Assembly (NCBI GenBank): GCA_017305195.1 | Contig: JAFKMU010000051.1 | Location: 55,671-119,670 of the forward strand | Reading direction: 5' to 3' | Origin: Verrucomicrobiota bacterium | Lineage (GTDB): Bacteria; Verrucomicrobiota; Verrucomicrobiia; Chthoniobacterales; Terrimicrobiaceae | Length of the DNA: 64,000 bases | The notes under the pieces: model-generated | Told to the model about the DNA's origin: nothing | What the model saw: the letters and a program-made list of their open reading frames with translations, nothing else | Databases searched by the model: none | Position numbers and translations under genes: made by a program | Shown: positions 9,507-21,208 of the stretch, one piece after another | Layout of the letters: every line of letters begins with the position of its first letter | Position numbering within the stretch: position 1 is the first letter of the stretch

Positions 9507-12500
9507 TTAGCTCGCGGCTTGCTGCGGTTCGGGGTCTGTCTGCAGAGCATCCCCGATATGGACGATATCGATTTCGCGATTGGTTGGGAAGCCCGTACCA
9601 GCCGGAATGAGATGGCCCATGATGACATTTTCTTTGAACCCGCGCAGACGGTCCACCTTGCCGAGTGTAGCGGCTTCGGTGAGTACCCGGGTCGTGTCCT
9701 GGAAGGAGGCTGCCGAGATGAAGCTGTCGGTCTCCAGCGACGCCTTGGTGATACCAAGGAGCACCGGGCTGGCTTCGGCGGGTTTACCGCCCTTCTCGAC
9801 GACGCGCTCGTTCTCAGCATCGAACTCAAGGCGGTCGACCTGATCGCCCCACAGCAGGCTGGTATCACCGGGATCGGTGATCTTCACCTTGCGAAGCATC
9901 TGGCGAACGATGATTTCGATGTGTTTGTCGTTAATTTCGACACCCTGGAGACGGTAAACCTCCTGGACCTCGTTGAGCAGATGCTCCTGGAGTTCCTGGG
10001 GTCCACAGACCTCGAGGATTTCGTGGGGTACGACAGGCCCCTCGGTAAGCTGCTGGCCTTTCTTCACAAAATCGCCCTTGAAGACGATGATGTGCTTGGC
10101 GAGAGGAATCAGGTGCTCCTCTTCGGCGCCAGTCGCCTGATCGCGAACGAGCAGACGGCGCTTGCCGCGGACGGTGCCGCCGATGTCGACGATACCGTCA
10201 ATCTTGGCGATCTCCGCTGCGTCCTTCGGACGGCGGGCCTCGAATAGCTCGGCCACGCGCGGGAGACCACCCGTAATGTCTTTGGTCTTGGCGATCTTAC
10301 GCGGAGTACGCGCAAGACGGGTGCCGGCGGAGATTTTTCCGTTCTCCTTCACTTCGATGTGAGCACCGGCCGGGATCGAGTAGCTGGCCAGGACTTCCTT
10401 GGCATCGTCCACGATGACGATCTGCGGGTGCAGATCTTCCTTGTGTTCGATGACGACGGTGCCCATGACGCCGGTGGCTTCGTCGACCTCCTTGCGGACG
10501 GTGACGCCCGGGATCATGTCGCGGAACTCGACCTTGCCGCCCTTTTCGGTGATGATCGGCACGTTGTACGGGTCCCACTGGATGAAGGTCTCACCCTTCT
10601 TGACCGAGGCGCCGTCGGCGATAGCGATCACGGAACCGACAACGATGTTGTAGCTCTCGAGTTCGCGGCCGTCCTTGCTGTGCACGCTGACCGTACCGTT
10701 CTTGTTGAGAACGACGTAGTTGTTCTCGGTCGTTTCCACGACCTTGAGTTCGTTGAAGCGAACCATACCGTCGTTCTTCGCCTTGATGATGGGCTGCTTG
10801 AAGGTCTGGCTGGCCGTACCACCGACGTGGAACGTACGCATCGTGAGCTGAGTGCCCGGCTCACCGATCGACTGAGCGGCAATGATGCCGACAGCCTCGC
10901 CGAGCTTGACGATGTTGCCAGTGGCCAGGTTGCGACCGTAGCACTTCGCGCAGATACCGCGACGGGATTCGCAGGTCAGGGCCGAGCGGATCTTGAGCTG
11001 CTCGAGACCGATCTTTTCCAGAGCGGCAGCCGTTTCCTCGTCGATGATCTGGCCCGACTTGAGAATCGACTGGCCGGAGACGGGGTCCTTGACGGTTTCA
11101 CAGCTGGTACGTCCGATGATGCGGGTGGACAGGCTGACCACCTCTTCGTCGCCTTCATAGATCGGGCGGACGATGATACCATTGATGGTACCGCAATCAT
11201 CCTGGGTGATAATGACGTCCTGAGCGGCGTCGACGAGCTTACGGGTCAGGTAACCCGAGTCAGCCGTCTTGAGCGCCGTATCGGCCAGACCCTTACGGGC
11301 GCCGTGGGTCGAGATGAAGTACTCGAGCACGGAGAGACCTTCGCGGAAGTTCGAGATAATCGGCGTCTCGATGATTTCGCCCGAGGGCTTGGCCATGAGA
11401 CCGCGCATACCGGCGAGCTGCTTGACCTGGGTGCGGTTACCACGAGCGCCGGAATCCACCATCATGAAGACGGGGTTCATATCCTTGCGACCGTCGTTGA
11501 ACTCCAGGGTACGGAAGAGGGCGTTGGCCAGCTCTTCACCCGTGTGGGTCCAGATGTCCTGCACCTTGTTCTTGCGCTCACCGTCGGTGATGATACCGCG
11601 GCGATACTGCTTCTCGACCTCGGCGATTTCCCGGTAAGCCTTCTCGAGCTGAGCAGACTTCTCTTTCGGGATGATCATGTCGGTGATACCGATCGAGATA
11701 CCGGCCTTGGTGGCGGAGCGGAAGCCCATCTCTTTCAGGCGATCGAGCGTCTCGACCGTGCGCTGCTGGCCCACGGCTTTGTAACAACGCCAGATAATGT
11801 CGGAGAGCTGCTTCTTGCCGCAAACCTTGTTGTAGAAACCGAGTTCCGGCGGCCAGATCTCGTTGAAGATCACACGACCAGCGGTGGTCTCAAGAATCTT
11901 CGTCTCGGTGTTGCCGTAAACAGTCGGCTTGCCCCCGAAATTTGGGTTCTTGTAGCGGATGCGGGTGTGGGTGACCACCGCGCCCTCGGAAAGAGCGAGT
12001 TCCACCTCGGCGGCGTTGGCGAAGAGCGGGAGACGATTCTCCCCCTTCTCACCACGCGGAGTCTGCGTGAGGTAGTAGCAGCCGAGAGGAATGTCCTGTG
12101 AAGGCGTCGTGATCGGCTTGCCGCTGGACGGCGAGAAGATGTTGTTCGGCGCGAGCATGAGCATGCGCGCTTCCATCTGGGCCTCGACCGAGAGCGGAAC
12201 GTGCACGGCCATCTGGTCACCGTCGAAGTCCGCGTTGTAGGCGGTACAAACGAGCGGGTGAATGCGAATGGCTTCGCCTTCGATGAGCTGCGGCTCGAAA
12301 GCCTGGATCGAGAGACGGTGCAGGGTCGGAGCACGGTTCAGGAGGACCGGGTGGCCCTTGGTCACCTCTTCGAGGATGTCCCACACTTCCGGCGTCTGGC
12401 GCTCGATGAGCTTCTTGGCGCTGCGGACCGTATGGACGTGTCCCTGCTCCTTGAGGCGGCGGATGATGAAGGGCTCGAAAAGAACGAGCGCCATCTTCTT

Positions 12501-13610
12501 CGGCAGACCGCACTGGTTGAGCTTGAGCTCAGGACCGATGACGATGACGGAACGACCGGAGTAGTCGACGCGCTTGCCGAGAAGGTTCTGGCGGAAACGT
12601 CCACCCTTGCCCTTGAGCATGTCGCTGAGGGACTTGAGCGGGCGGTTCGCCGCACCGGTGACAGCACGGCCATGGCGGCCGTTGTCGAACAGAGCGTCGA
12701 CGGCCTCCTGAAGCATGCGCTTTTCGTTGCGAATGATGACCTCGGGCGTCTTGAGCTGCAACAGGGTCTTGAGACGGTTGTTGCGGTTGATGACGCGGCG
12801 ATAGAGATCGTTGAGATCGGAGGTGGCGAAGCGGCCACCCTCGAGCGGAACGAGCGGGCGGAGATCCGGAGGGATCACCGGGAGCACGTTCAGGATCATC
12901 CACTCGGGACGGGTCTTCGACGTCATGAAGCCCTGGACGAGCTTCAGGCGCTTGGCGAGCTTCTTACGGAGCTGCTTGCTGCGCGTGGCCGTCATCTGCT
13001 GCTCGATCTCGTCGTGTAGATTCTGCAGGTCGGTCTGCTCGAGGAGCTTCTGGATGGCCTCGGCGCCCATGCCGGCGACGAAATCGTCACCGTACTGGTC
13101 CTCGGCTTCACGGAACTCACCCTCGGTGAGCAGCTGGCAACGCTGGAGCGGCGTGCTGCCCGGGTCGATGACGATGTAATCCTCGTAATAGATGACGCGC
13201 TCGAGCTGGCGGCTGGTCATGTCGAGCATGAGGCCGATGCGCGAGGGCATGCACTTGTAGAACCAGATGTGCGAAACCGGCACGGCGAGATCGATGTGGC
13301 CCATGCGCTCGCGGCGCACGCGGCTCAGGGTCACCTCAACACCGCAACGATCGCAGACCACGCCCTTGTGCTTGATGCGCTTGTACTTGCCGCACGAGCA
13401 CTCCCAGTCGCGGGTCGGGCCGAAGATACGCTCGCAGAACAGGCCGCCTTTTTCCGGCTTGAACGTGCGGTAGTTGATCGTCTCCGGGTTCTTGACCTCG
13501 CCTTTGCTCCAGCTGCGAACGCTTTCCGGAGAGGCGACGGTAATACCGACTTCGTCGAACCCAAGCTCCCTCTGCTCGCCGAAGATTTCACCGATATTGA
13601 CTTCTTTCAT
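9507..13610 (-). CDS. rpoC: DNA-directed RNA polymerase subunit beta'
   Basis: Catalytic beta' subunit, 1367 residues, close to the proteobacterial length. The N-terminal zinc site has Cys71, Cys73, Cys86 and Cys89. The catalytic [12 protein letters not shown] begins near residue 458 with the three Mg2+-binding Asp residues. A second Cys cluster ([13 protein letters not shown]) sits around 885-897, preceding the trigger-loop/bridge region [21 protein letters not shown]. It follows rpoB by 40 bases and is followed after 9 bases by rpsB. The start ATG has GAAAG about 8 bases upstream. Confidence 0.99.
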   Translation of the reverse strand: MKEVNIGEIFGEQRELGFDEVGITVASPESVRSWSKGEVKNPETINYRTFKPEKGGLFCERIFGPTRDWECSCGKYKRIKHKGVVCDRCGVEVTLSRVRRERMGHIDLAVPVSHIWFYKCMPSRIGLMLDMTSRQLERVIYYEDYIVIDPGSTPLQRCQLLTEGEFREAEDQYGDDFVAGMGAEAIQKLLEQTDLQNLHDEIEQQMTATRSKQLRKKLAKRLKLVQGFMTSKTRPEWMILNVLPVIPPDLRPLVPLEGGRFATSDLNDLYRRVINRNNRLKTLLQLKTPEVIIRNEKRMLQEAVDALFDNGRHGRAVTGAANRPLKSLSDMLKGKGGRFRQNLLGKRVDYSGRSVIVIGPELKLNQCGLPKKMALVLFEPFIIRRLKEQGHVHTVRSAKKLIERQTPEVWDILEEVTKGHPVLLNRAPTLHRLSIQAFEPQLIEGEAIRIHPLVCTAYNADFDGDQMAVHVPLSVEAQMEARMLMLAPNNIFSPSSGKPITTPSQDIPLGCYYLTQTPRGEKGENRLPLFANAAEVELALSEGAVVTHTRIRYKNPNFGGKPTVYGNTETKILETTAGRVIFNEIWPPELGFYNKVCGKKQLSDIIWRCYKAVGQQRTVETLDRLKEMGFRSATKAGISIGITDMIIPKEKSAQLEKAYREIAEVEKQYRRGIITDGERKNKVQDIWTHTGEELANALFRTLEFNDGRKDMNPVFMMVDSGARGNRTQVKQLAGMRGLMAKPSGEIIETPIISNFREGLSVLEYFISTHGARKGLADTALKTADSGYLTRKLVDAAQDVIITQDDCGTINGIIVRPIYEGDEEVVSLSTRIIGRTSCETVKDPVSGQSILKSGQIIDEETAAALEKIGLEQLKIRSALTCESRRGICAKCYGRNLATGNIVKLGEAVGIIAAQSIGEPGTQLTMRTFHVGGTASQTFKQPIIKAKNDGMVRFNELKVVETTENNYVVLNKNGTVSVHSKDGRELESYNIVVGSVIAIADGASVKKGETFIQWDPYNVPIITEKGGKVEFRDMIPGVTVRKEVDEATGVMGTVVIEHKEDLHPQIVIVDDAKEVLASYSIPAGAHIEVKENGKISAGTRLARTPRKIAKTKDITGGLPRVAELFEARRPKDAAEIAKIDGIVDIGGTVRGKRRLLVRDQATGAEEEHLIPLAKHIIVFKGDFVKKGQQLTEGPVVPHEILEVCGPQELQEHLLNEVQEVYRLQGVEINDKHIEIIVRQMLRKVKITDPGDTSLLWGDQVDRLEFDAENERVVEKGGKPAEASPVLLGITKASLETDSFISAASFQDTTRVLTEAATLGKVDRLRGFKENVIMGHLIPAGTGFPTNREIDIVHIGDALQTDPEPQQAAS

Positions 13611-13650
13611 AGTAACTTTCGTATTCTTTCTACGTTACTTCAGCTGTCTC

Positions 13651-16600
13651 TTAGGCAGCGGATTCTTCGAGGGAAGGTTCGCTTCCGCCGACTCGTACAT
13701 CGAGGCCCAGGCCCTTCATTTCCTTGATCAGGACGTTGAAGGATTCCGGAGTTCCCGCCTCGAGCGAATTGTCGCCCTTGACGATGGACTCGTAAATACG
13801 GGTGCGGCCTTGCACGTCGTCGGACTTGACCGTGAGGAGCTCCTGGAGCGTGTAGGCGGCGCCGTAAGCTTCGAGCGCCCACACTTCCATTTCTCCGAAG
13901 CGCTGACCACCGTACTGGGCTTTGCCGCCCAGTGGCTGTTGGGTGACCAGGCTGTACGGTCCGACCGCACGAGCGTGGATCTTGTCGGCAACCAGGTGGC
14001 CGAGCTTGAGCATGTAAATGTAACCCACCACGACCTGCTGGTCGAAGGCATCGCCGGTGCGGCCGTCGTAAACGGTCGACTTGCCGGTTTCGGTGACCCA
14101 GGTGAAGTTCTCCTGGCTCTTGGCTTCGCGGAGATACTCTTTGATTTTCTCTTCCGGGATACCGTCGAAGACCGGGGTGGCGACCTTGAAGCCGAGCGCC
14201 TTGGCGGCAACGCCAAGGTGCGTCTCAAGCACCTGACCCACGTTCATTCGGCTCGGCACGCCGAGCGGGTTGAGCACGATGTCCACCGGGGTACCGTCCG
14301 AAAGGAACGGCATGTCTTCCTCGGGAACGATCTTGGCGACGACGCCCTTGTTACCGTGGCGTCCGGCCATCTTGTCACCGACGGAAAGCTTGCGCTTGCT
14401 GGCGATGTAGACCTTCACCTGCTTGATGATGCCGGGATCGACGTCATCACCGCTCTCGATGCGGCCGAGGTTCTGCTCCTTCTCGCGCTCGAGGTCTTCG
14501 AAGCGATGCTCGTACTGGCCGATGATCTCGCGGATCTTGTTACGGATCGGGCTCGGGTCGATTTCGACGTGATCGTACACGGCAGCCAGCTTGCGCAGGA
14601 GCTGCTTGGTGATCTTGCGGTTCGCCGGGATGATGATCTCGCCGGTCTGGGCATTCACCACGTCGAGCGGGATCTTCTCGTTGAGGAGGATGTTGGAGAG
14701 CGCGGCGGTGAGCTGCTCATGCAGGTCATCTTTGCGCTTCTTGTAATCCTCGAGGATCATCTTCTGCTGACGCTTGGACTCGGTCGGCGTCATCTTGTTG
14801 CGGGTCACTTCCTTCTTGGAGGAGACCTTCACGTCCATGACGATACCGTAGGTGCCGGAGGGCACGGTCAGCGAAGTGTCCTTAACGTCGGCGGCCTTCT
14901 CACCGAAGATGGCGCGCAGAAGGCGCTCTTCAGGGGCGAGTTCGGTCTCGCTCTTCGGCGTGATCTTGCCGACGAGGATGTCGCCAGGCTTGACCTCCGC
15001 ACCGATGCGGATGACGCCGTCGGGTCCGAGGTTCTGCAGAGCCTCCTCGGAGACGTTGGGAATATCGCGGGTGATTTCTTCCGGGCCGAGCTTGGTGTCG
15101 CGAGCGCCGATTTCGAACTCGTCGATGTGGATGGACGTGTAAATGTCCTCCTTCACGACACGCTCGGAGATCAGGATGGCGTCCTCGAAGTTGTAGCCGT
15201 TCCACGGCATGAACGCGACGAGCACGTTGCGGCCGAGGGCGAGTTCGCCCTTCTCGGTATTCGGGCCGTCAGCGATGACGTCGCCCTTCTTGATGGCCTG
15301 GCCCTTCTTGACGATCGGCTTCTGGTTGATGCAGGTGCTCGCATTCGAGCGCATGAACTTGCGCAGTTCGTACACCCACACGCCAGCGGCGGAGTCGTTC
15401 TTGATCTTCTTCTTGCCCTCGGGGAGCTCACCATCATTCGTGATGATGATGTGGCTGCCGGTCACGGAGGCGACAACGCCCTCGGACTCGGAGCAGATCA
15501 CGGCGCGCGAATCGCGGGCGACGCGGCCTTCCAGGCCGGTGCCGACGAGCGGCGCGTCGGAAACGAGGAGCGGCACACCCTGGCGTTGCATGTTCGAACC
15601 CATGAGCGCACGGTTGGCGTCATCGTGCTCGAGGAACGGGATGAGGCCGGCGGCCACGGAAACGAGCTGCTTCGGCGAGACGTCCATGTACTGGACCTTC
15701 TCGGGCTCGACTTCCACGAAGTCACCACGGTAGCGGGAAGAAACCTTCTCGCTGGTGAAGGCACCGTTGGCGTCGACCGGCGAATTCGCCTGGGCGATCC
15801 AGAAGTTCTCGTCGCGATCACCGCTGAGGTACTCGACGATGTCGGTCACGCGACCGTCGACGACCTTGCGATAAGGAGTTTCGATGAACCCGAATTCATT
15901 GACGCGGGCAAAGGTGCTCAGCGAGCTGATCAGACCGATGTTCGGACCTTCCGGGGTCTCAATCGGGCAGATGCGGCCGTAGTGCGAAGGATGCACGTCA
16001 CGAACCTCAAATCCGGCGCGATCGCGGCTCAGACCTCCAGGCCCAAGGGCCGAGAGACGGCGCTTATGGGTGAGCTCGGAAAGCGGGTTGGTCTGATCCA
16101 TGAACTGGCTGAGCTGCGAACGACCGAAGAAGTCGCGCACAACCGCGCTCAGGGATTTCGGGTTGATCAGCTTCTGCGGCGTGATCTGGTCGACACCGGC
16201 ATCAAACAGGGTCATGCGCTCGCGGACGAGACGCTCGGTGCGGGCAAGGCCCACGCGGCACTGGTTGGCGAGGAGTTCGCCCACGGTACGGACGCGGCGG
16301 CTGCCGAGGTGATCGATGTCGTCGGTCATCCCCTCCCCGCGGCGGAGTTCCACGAGGTACTTCATCGCGGCGATGAAGTCGTCCTTGGTGAGGATGCGCT
16401 CCTCGTCGTTGACGCCGAGGTTGAGCTTCTGGTTGATCTTGTGGCGTCCCACGCGGCCGAGATCGTAGCGCTTGGGATCAAAGAACAGGCGCTTGAGCAT
16501 GCTGCGAGCGTTCTGAACAGTCGGCGGATCGCCAGGGCGCAGCTTGCGGTAGATGTCCTTGAGGGCCTCTTCCTCGTCGTGGGCGGGGTCCTTCTTGAGG

Positions 16601-17445
16601 GACTTGATGATCGTGTCGTCGTCCTTGGTGTCGACCACCTTGACGGTCTTGTGGCCGAGCGAGATGAGCTGGCGGATGGTGGCGGCGTTCAGCGGCTCGA
16701 AAGCGCGAGCCACGGTGATCTCGCCGTCGCGAATGTCCTCGATCAGAACCTTCGTAGCGATCTCCTCCTCGTCGAGATTCTCGGCGAGTTTGAGATCCAG
16801 GATGTTGTAAAAAAGCTTGATGATGTCCTCGTCGGACGGGTAGCCGAGGGCGCGCAGGAACGTGGTGGCGAGGAACTTGCGGCGGCGCTTGCGGCGATCG
16901 AGGTAAACGTAGAGCAGATCGCTGGTGTCGAACTGCACTTCGATCCAGGAACCGCGATCCGGAATGATGCGGAAACCGTGGAGGAGCTTGCCATTGAGGT
17001 GGACGCTCGTCTCGAAGCAGATGCCCGGCGAACGGTGCAACTGGCTGACAACGACACGCTCGGCGCCATTGATGACAAACGTGCCCTGCGGGGTCATGAG
17101 CGGGATCTCGCCCATGTACACCTTTTCTTCCTTGGTGCTCTTCTCGTCCTTGTAACGGAAGGTCACATAGAGCGGCGCGCTGAAGGTCTGGCCTTCACGC
17201 TGGCACTCCATCGCGGACATCTTCGGGTCGCCCAACTCGTAGCTGACGAAATCGAGGCTGGATTTTTCTTCGAAACCGAAGATCGGGAAAAACTCGCGAA
17301 AAACCGCCTGCAGGCCGACATTCTTGCGCTTCGACGGATCTACGTCCTTTTGGAAGAACTCGTTGTACGAGTTGATCTGGAGTTCGATGAGATTTGGCGG
17401 CTCGATGGCCTCCTTGAGTTTGCCGAAGTGAATGCGTTCAGACAT
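13651..17445 (-). CDS. rpoB: DNA-directed RNA polymerase subunit beta
   Basis: Beta subunit, 1264 residues from the ATG giving [10 protein letters not shown], which matches the conserved N-terminus; the frame is open 30 codons further upstream but that extension is not family-like. The rifampicin region ([30 protein letters not shown]) is present with the usual drug-sensitive residues. Also seen are the [25 protein letters not shown] block and, near the C-terminus, [26 protein letters not shown]. There is a 263-base gap from rplL that holds a large hairpin, a layout like the attenuator that sets rpoB expression below rplJL in other bacteria. Confidence 0.99.
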   Translation of the reverse strand: MSERIHFGKLKEAIEPPNLIELQINSYNEFFQKDVDPSKRKNVGLQAVFREFFPIFGFEEKSSLDFVSYELGDPKMSAMECQREGQTFSAPLYVTFRYKDEKSTKEEKVYMGEIPLMTPQGTFVINGAERVVVSQLHRSPGICFETSVHLNGKLLHGFRIIPDRGSWIEVQFDTSDLLYVYLDRRKRRRKFLATTFLRALGYPSDEDIIKLFYNILDLKLAENLDEEEIATKVLIEDIRDGEITVARAFEPLNAATIRQLISLGHKTVKVVDTKDDDTIIKSLKKDPAHDEEEALKDIYRKLRPGDPPTVQNARSMLKRLFFDPKRYDLGRVGRHKINQKLNLGVNDEERILTKDDFIAAMKYLVELRRGEGMTDDIDHLGSRRVRTVGELLANQCRVGLARTERLVRERMTLFDAGVDQITPQKLINPKSLSAVVRDFFGRSQLSQFMDQTNPLSELTHKRRLSALGPGGLSRDRAGFEVRDVHPSHYGRICPIETPEGPNIGLISSLSTFARVNEFGFIETPYRKVVDGRVTDIVEYLSGDRDENFWIAQANSPVDANGAFTSEKVSSRYRGDFVEVEPEKVQYMDVSPKQLVSVAAGLIPFLEHDDANRALMGSNMQRQGVPLLVSDAPLVGTGLEGRVARDSRAVICSESEGVVASVTGSHIIITNDGELPEGKKKIKNDSAAGVWVYELRKFMRSNASTCINQKPIVKKGQAIKKGDVIADGPNTEKGELALGRNVLVAFMPWNGYNFEDAILISERVVKEDIYTSIHIDEFEIGARDTKLGPEEITRDIPNVSEEALQNLGPDGVIRIGAEVKPGDILVGKITPKSETELAPEERLLRAIFGEKAADVKDTSLTVPSGTYGIVMDVKVSSKKEVTRNKMTPTESKRQQKMILEDYKKRKDDLHEQLTAALSNILLNEKIPLDVVNAQTGEIIIPANRKITKQLLRKLAAVYDHVEIDPSPIRNKIREIIGQYEHRFEDLEREKEQNLGRIESGDDVDPGIIKQVKVYIASKRKLSVGDKMAGRHGNKGVVAKIVPEEDMPFLSDGTPVDIVLNPLGVPSRMNVGQVLETHLGVAAKALGFKVATPVFDGIPEEKIKEYLREAKSQENFTWVTETGKSTVYDGRTGDAFDQQVVVGYIYMLKLGHLVADKIHARAVGPYSLVTQQPLGGKAQYGGQRFGEMEVWALEAYGAAYTLQELLTVKSDDVQGRTRIYESIVKGDNSLEAGTPESFNVLIKEMKGLGLDVRVGGSEPSLEESAA

Positions 17446-17644
17446 GGCGGTTATAGAATCGGTATGGAGAGCCGAGTTAACGTCCAGCTCCTGCGACGAA
17501 ATGCGGGAAAAGCAAAACGCCCTCACGCGAGGCAAGAGTCATCTCTTGGCTCGTGCGGGGACGCAAAATGTTAAAACTTTTCCAGTCGACGCAGATAAGT
17601 GGGACGGTATTCGGCGGAATTTTTAATTTTGATCGCCCGCCCCA

Positions 17645-17687
17645 GGAACGCAAGCCAAAAGTTTTGGTAAACTTTTGGCCGCGTTCC
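17645..17687 (-). other. Large stem-loop between rplL and rpoB (possible attenuator or processing site)
   Basis: An inner 11-base perfect stem (17654-17664 with 17669-17679) around a 4-base loop is stacked on an outer 7-base stem (17645-17651 with 17681-17687), 43 bases overall. On the minus strand it follows the rplL stop by about 20 bases and no U-tract follows, so partial termination or RNase III-like processing fits better than full termination. The remaining 17446-17644 shows no gene that I can support. Confidence 0.6.
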
Positions 17688-17708
17688 CGCACTTGGCGGG
17701 GAAAGGAA

Positions 17709-18086
<378 letters not shown>

Positions 18087-18224
18087 GGTATGTATTTTTT
18101 GGTGTCGTCGCGCCCAGAAGCCTCAGGGCATTTGAGGCCGACAGCCGTCGACCCGACGAGGAACCGTTGTGTTTTTGGGTATCCCATGACGCGGCTTCTG
18201 ACGCCTTGGGAAATTCTTTTCTTT
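18087..18224 (-). other. rplJ-rplL spacer with possible RNA structure
   Basis: No gene fits here. An 8-base complementary pair (18115-18122 with 18193-18200) could fold most of the spacer into one domain that encloses a small 5-base stem (18121-18125 with 18133-18137; note that its left arm overlaps the long-range pair by two bases). It could influence the high L12:L10 ratio; this is speculative. Confidence 0.3.
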
Positions 18225-18746
18225 TTAGGCTCCCTGTTCGTCCTTCTCGGCTTTGGCCTTGAGGAGGCGGGCCAGGCTGGCGCCGGGCTCGTTGAGGATG
18301 CGGACAAACTGGCTGGCCGGAGTCTGGAGCAGACCGAGGAGCTTGGCCTGGAGAACTTCCTTGGAAGGAAGGTCAGCGAGGGCCTTGACCTGATCGGCGG
18401 TCAGAAGGGCGTTATCGAGGATGCCAACCTTGACCGGAGGACGTTCAAACTCGGCAACGAAGGTCTTGAGGATCTTGGCAGCCGCGCAGATGTCGCTCTC
18501 GCCAGTGACGATGGCGGACTGACCGCTGAGAGCGTCATTGAGCTCGGGAAGACCGAGATCCTTGACGGCGCGCTTGACGAAGGTGTTCTTGACGACCTGG
18601 AAGGTCGCGCCCACGCCGGCGAGGCGGGTGCGGAGTTCCTCGAAATGCTTGACCTGCATGCCGGAGTAGTCGGCAACGAGGAGAAACGGCGACTTCTGAA
18701 GCTTGGCTTCGATGTCGGCGACGATAGTGGTTTTTTCGGGTCTCAT
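18225..18746 (-). CDS. rplJ: 50S ribosomal protein L10
   Basis: Stalk base protein that anchors L7/L12 dimers on 23S rRNA, 173 residues, normal length. The N-terminal domain shows MRPEKTTIVADIEAKL, FLLVADYSGMQVKHFEELR and VVKNTFVKRAV, all typical. The C-terminal helix (residues about 135-170, LQTPASQFVRILNEPGASLARLLKAKAEK) is the L12-binding extension. It starts 12 bases after the rplA stop, so there is no room for the long L10-binding leader found upstream of rplJ in E. coli. Confidence 0.97.
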   Translation of the reverse strand: MRPEKTTIVADIEAKLQKSPFLLVADYSGMQVKHFEELRTRLAGVGATFQVVKNTFVKRAVKDLGLPELNDALSGQSAIVTGESDICAAAKILKTFVAEFERPPVKVGILDNALLTADQVKALADLPSKEVLQAKLLGLLQTPASQFVRILNEPGASLARLLKAKAEKDEQGA

Positions 18747-18758
18747 TGCAGGTGCAGA

Positions 18759-19460
18759 TTAGTTTTTGAGGAACGGAGCAGCGTCAACCGTGACACCAGG
18801 GCTCATGGTGGCGCTGAGGGTGATATTTTCAACAAACGCGCCCTTGGCGGTCGCCGGGCGAGCCTTGACGACAGCGTCGATCACGGCGCTGCCATTCTCC
18901 ACGAGAGCAGTCTCGTCGAAGGAGAACTTGCCGACCGGGACGGCGATGTTGGCGTTCTTGTCGAGCTTGAATTCCACACGACCGGCCTTCACTTCCTTGA
19001 CGGCCTTGGCGGTGTCGTCGGTGACGGTGCCCGTCTTGGGGTTCGGCATGAGGCCGCGCGGTCCGAGGACCTTGCCAAGCTTCTTGACCTCGGCCATGGC
19101 AGCCGGAGTGGCGATGGCGACATCGAAGTCGGAGAAACCTCCAGTGACCTTCTTGAGGAGATCGTCGTAACCGACGAACTCAGCGCCAGCCTCGCGGGCG
19201 GCATCAGCGGCTGCGCCGGTCGCGAAAACGAGGACTCGGACGTTTTTGCCGCTGCCGTGCGGGAGCGGGCAGGTGCCGCGGACCATCTGGTCGCTCTGCT
19301 TGGGGTCGACGCCCAGCTTGAAGGAAAGAGTGACCGTCTGGTCAAACTTCGGGGCGGGCAGGCCCTTGAGGGTCTTGATCGCTTCGGAAAGCGGGTACTT
19401 GCGACTGCCGTCCACCTGCTCGGCGGCGGCACGATAACGTTTGCTGCGTTTGTTAGCCAT
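18759..19460 (-). CDS. rplA: 50S ribosomal protein L1
   Basis: Large-subunit L1 stalk protein, 233 residues. Recognisable stretches: MANKRSKRYRAAAEQV at the N-terminus, FDQTVTLSFKLGVDPKQSDQMVRGTCPLPHGSGK in domain I, then VLGPRGLMPNPKTGTVT and the C-terminal domain. In many bacteria L1 represses its own rplK-rplA transcript; no obvious L1-binding mimic could be confirmed here by eye. It is 55 bases behind rplK. Confidence 0.98.
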   Translation of the reverse strand: MANKRSKRYRAAAEQVDGSRKYPLSEAIKTLKGLPAPKFDQTVTLSFKLGVDPKQSDQMVRGTCPLPHGSGKNVRVLVFATGAAADAAREAGAEFVGYDDLLKKVTGGFSDFDVAIATPAAMAEVKKLGKVLGPRGLMPNPKTGTVTDDTAKAVKEVKAGRVEFKLDKNANIAVPVGKFSFDETALVENGSAVIDAVVKARPATAKGAFVENITLSATMSPGVTVDAAPFLKN

Positions 19461-19515
19461 TTAGGATTTGCAGTACAGACGATCCGCCTCGCGGCGAATC
19501 TCCTGCGGTTTGGTT

Positions 19516-19941
19516 TTATTCAGTGATTTCGATGCCCATCTGACGGGCGGTACCGCAAATCGAGCGGTATGCGGCTTCTTCGGTGCGCGCATTCATGTCC
19601 TTGATCTTGATCTTGACGATGTCGAGGACCTGCTTCTTGGTCAGCTTCGCGACCTTGGTCTTGTTGGGCTCCTTGGAACCGGCGGCGAGACCAGCGGCCT
19701 TCTTGAGGAGGATCGAGGCCGGGGGCGACTTCGTGATGAAGGTGAAGCTCTTGTCTTTGTAGACGGTGATGACCACGGGAAGGATATCACCCGCCTGCTT
19801 CTGCGTGGCGGCGTTGAATTCCTTGCAGAAGGCCATGATGTTGACACCCTGCTGGCCGAGGGCAGGACCGACCGGAGGCGCGGGATTCGCTTGCCCGGCG
19901 GGAATCTGCAATTTGATCTGTCCGACGATTTCTTTTGCCAT
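19516..19941 (-). CDS. rplK: 50S ribosomal protein L11
   Basis: GTPase-centre protein binding 23S rRNA, 141 residues from the ATG giving [16 protein letters not shown]; an upstream in-frame extension of 20 codons is not family-like. Conserved stretches are [29 protein letters not shown] and [17 protein letters not shown]. It heads the rplK-A-J-L-rpoB-C cluster. The usual upstream secE and nusG are absent; an LptF/G-type gene lies 79 bases upstream on the same strand instead. Confidence 0.98.
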   Translation of the reverse strand: MAKEIVGQIKLQIPAGQANPAPPVGPALGQQGVNIMAFCKEFNAATQKQAGDILPVVITVYKDKSFTFITKSPPASILLKKAAGLAAGSKEPNKTKVAKLTKKQVLDIVKIKIKDMNARTEEAAYRSICGTARQMGIEITE

Positions 19942-19993
19942 AAAAATGAGAGAGCCGCCGCTCGGGCGGAAAGGGTCAAGAAGCAACCACGAA

Positions 19994-20009
19994 TTGCCCA
20001 ATCGGGCAA
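19994..20009 (-). terminator. Short hairpin after the LptF/G-type gene (weak)
   Basis: A 6-base stem (19994-19999 with 20004-20009) with a 4-base loop lies about 12 bases behind the permease stop on the minus strand and is followed by TTCG. It could be a weak terminator or part of the rplK leader. Confidence 0.25.
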
Positions 20010-20020
20010 GAAGAAAAACT

Positions 20021-21130
20021 TTACTTCTTGGAGAGCCTGTAGAAGAGCACCGCCCCCAAGGTGATGAAAAGGATGTTGGGAATCCAGATCAGCAGGGCTG
20101 GATGCGCCACCGGATTGTTCCGGAAGGTATCGGCCATGATGATGAAGAAAAAGTAGGTAAATGCCACCACGAGGCTCAGGCCGAAGCCGACGGAGGTCTC
20201 CTTGCGGTGGGTGGTAATGCCAAGCGGTACAGCGATGAGGGCGAAGGCCAGGCAGGCTAGCGAGGCGGAGAAGCGCTTGTTCAGCTCCACGGAGGCCTCA
20301 AGCATCTTGCCATCAGCACCTTGCGACATGAAGGTGAGAAGCTCAGGCAGCGTATAGGAACTCAGGCGCCGCCCGGTGAGGAATTCGTCGTAAAACTGCT
20401 GGAGGGAAATGGGAAAATCGCCCTCTGCCACCACGATGCCCTGGTGAATTTTGGAAATGTCGCGGGGTGACTTTTCATCACGCTGTTCAAACCGGGCATC
20501 GAACAGCTTCAGGAGCAGCTGCTTGTTGGGGATGTCCGGCGTGAGGATGCCTTCGCTGGCATAGACCATCTTTGTCGGCTCCCCATCATCATTGATCTCA
20601 AAGACGATGAGATTCTTGAGCTTGTCGCCATCCTTGCCGCCCACATAAATGCGCCGGTCAGGGAACTGGTCGACCACCTCATCGGCCCGGAAAACGGCCG
20701 CCGGGTTACTCGTGGCGATGTCGACGATCGCCTTGCTCATCTTTTGCTCCGCACGAGGTGCGACGTCGATATTGATCCAGAAGCAGATCCCCGTGAGGAC
20801 GATGGCGAGAAGGAAAACCGGGATGCAAAGACGGGGAATACTCACGCCGTTGGCTCGAAGGGCGATCAATTCGTTATCCGCGGAGATACGGCCAAAGACC
20901 AGCAGAAGCGCAGTCAGGAACCCCCAGGGAATGGTGAACGTCATGGAAAACGGAAGCACCAGTGCCATGAAGGAGACGACGGTGAGGATGGGCACGTCCG
21001 GATTGTTGATGATGACATCCAGGAGTTCCTTGAAAAGGTTGCCGAGGACGAGCACCAGACTGAGCACCACGACGCCAAAAAAGGCGGTCGCCACCACGCT
21101 CATCCCGACATAACGATCGATAATCTTCAT
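20021..21130 (-). CDS. LptF/LptG family permease (YjgP/YjgQ)
   Basis: Transmembrane partner of the LptB ATPase that extracts lipopolysaccharide from the inner membrane. 369 residues, with three N-terminal helices (starting [19 protein letters not shown], then [28 protein letters not shown], and [15 protein letters not shown]), a periplasmic beta-rich domain (about 130-260), and three C-terminal helices. The [20 protein letters not shown] coupling loop is typical of the family. Whether it is LptF or LptG cannot be decided from one copy; no second copy or lptB is in the window. It lies directly upstream of rplK on the same strand. Confidence 0.9.
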   Translation of the reverse strand: MKIIDRYVGMSVVATAFFGVVVLSLVLVLGNLFKELLDVIINNPDVPILTVVSFMALVLPFSMTFTIPWGFLTALLLVFGRISADNELIALRANGVSIPRLCIPVFLLAIVLTGICFWINIDVAPRAEQKMSKAIVDIATSNPAAVFRADEVVDQFPDRRIYVGGKDGDKLKNLIVFEINDDGEPTKMVYASEGILTPDIPNKQLLLKLFDARFEQRDEKSPRDISKIHQGIVVAEGDFPISLQQFYDEFLTGRRLSSYTLPELLTFMSQGADGKMLEASVELNKRFSASLACLAFALIAVPLGITTHRKETSVGFGLSLVVAFTYFFFIIMADTFRNNPVAHPALLIWIPNILFITLGAVLFYRLSKK

Positions 21131-21208
21131 GAACTAAAAAGCCCCTGCCCAAGCGGAAAGCCCGGGCGCGGGGTGAATCACATCAAATAGGCGATGAGGC
21201 ATGGACGA

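Noticed and set aside
13474..17574. A 1366-codon open frame on the plus strand opposite rpoB/rpoC
   Set aside because: It mirrors the strongly biased codon use of rpoB, has no recognisable domain and is antisense to two essential genes; similar shadows lie opposite rpoC (10359-12101) and rplL-rplA (17553-19526).
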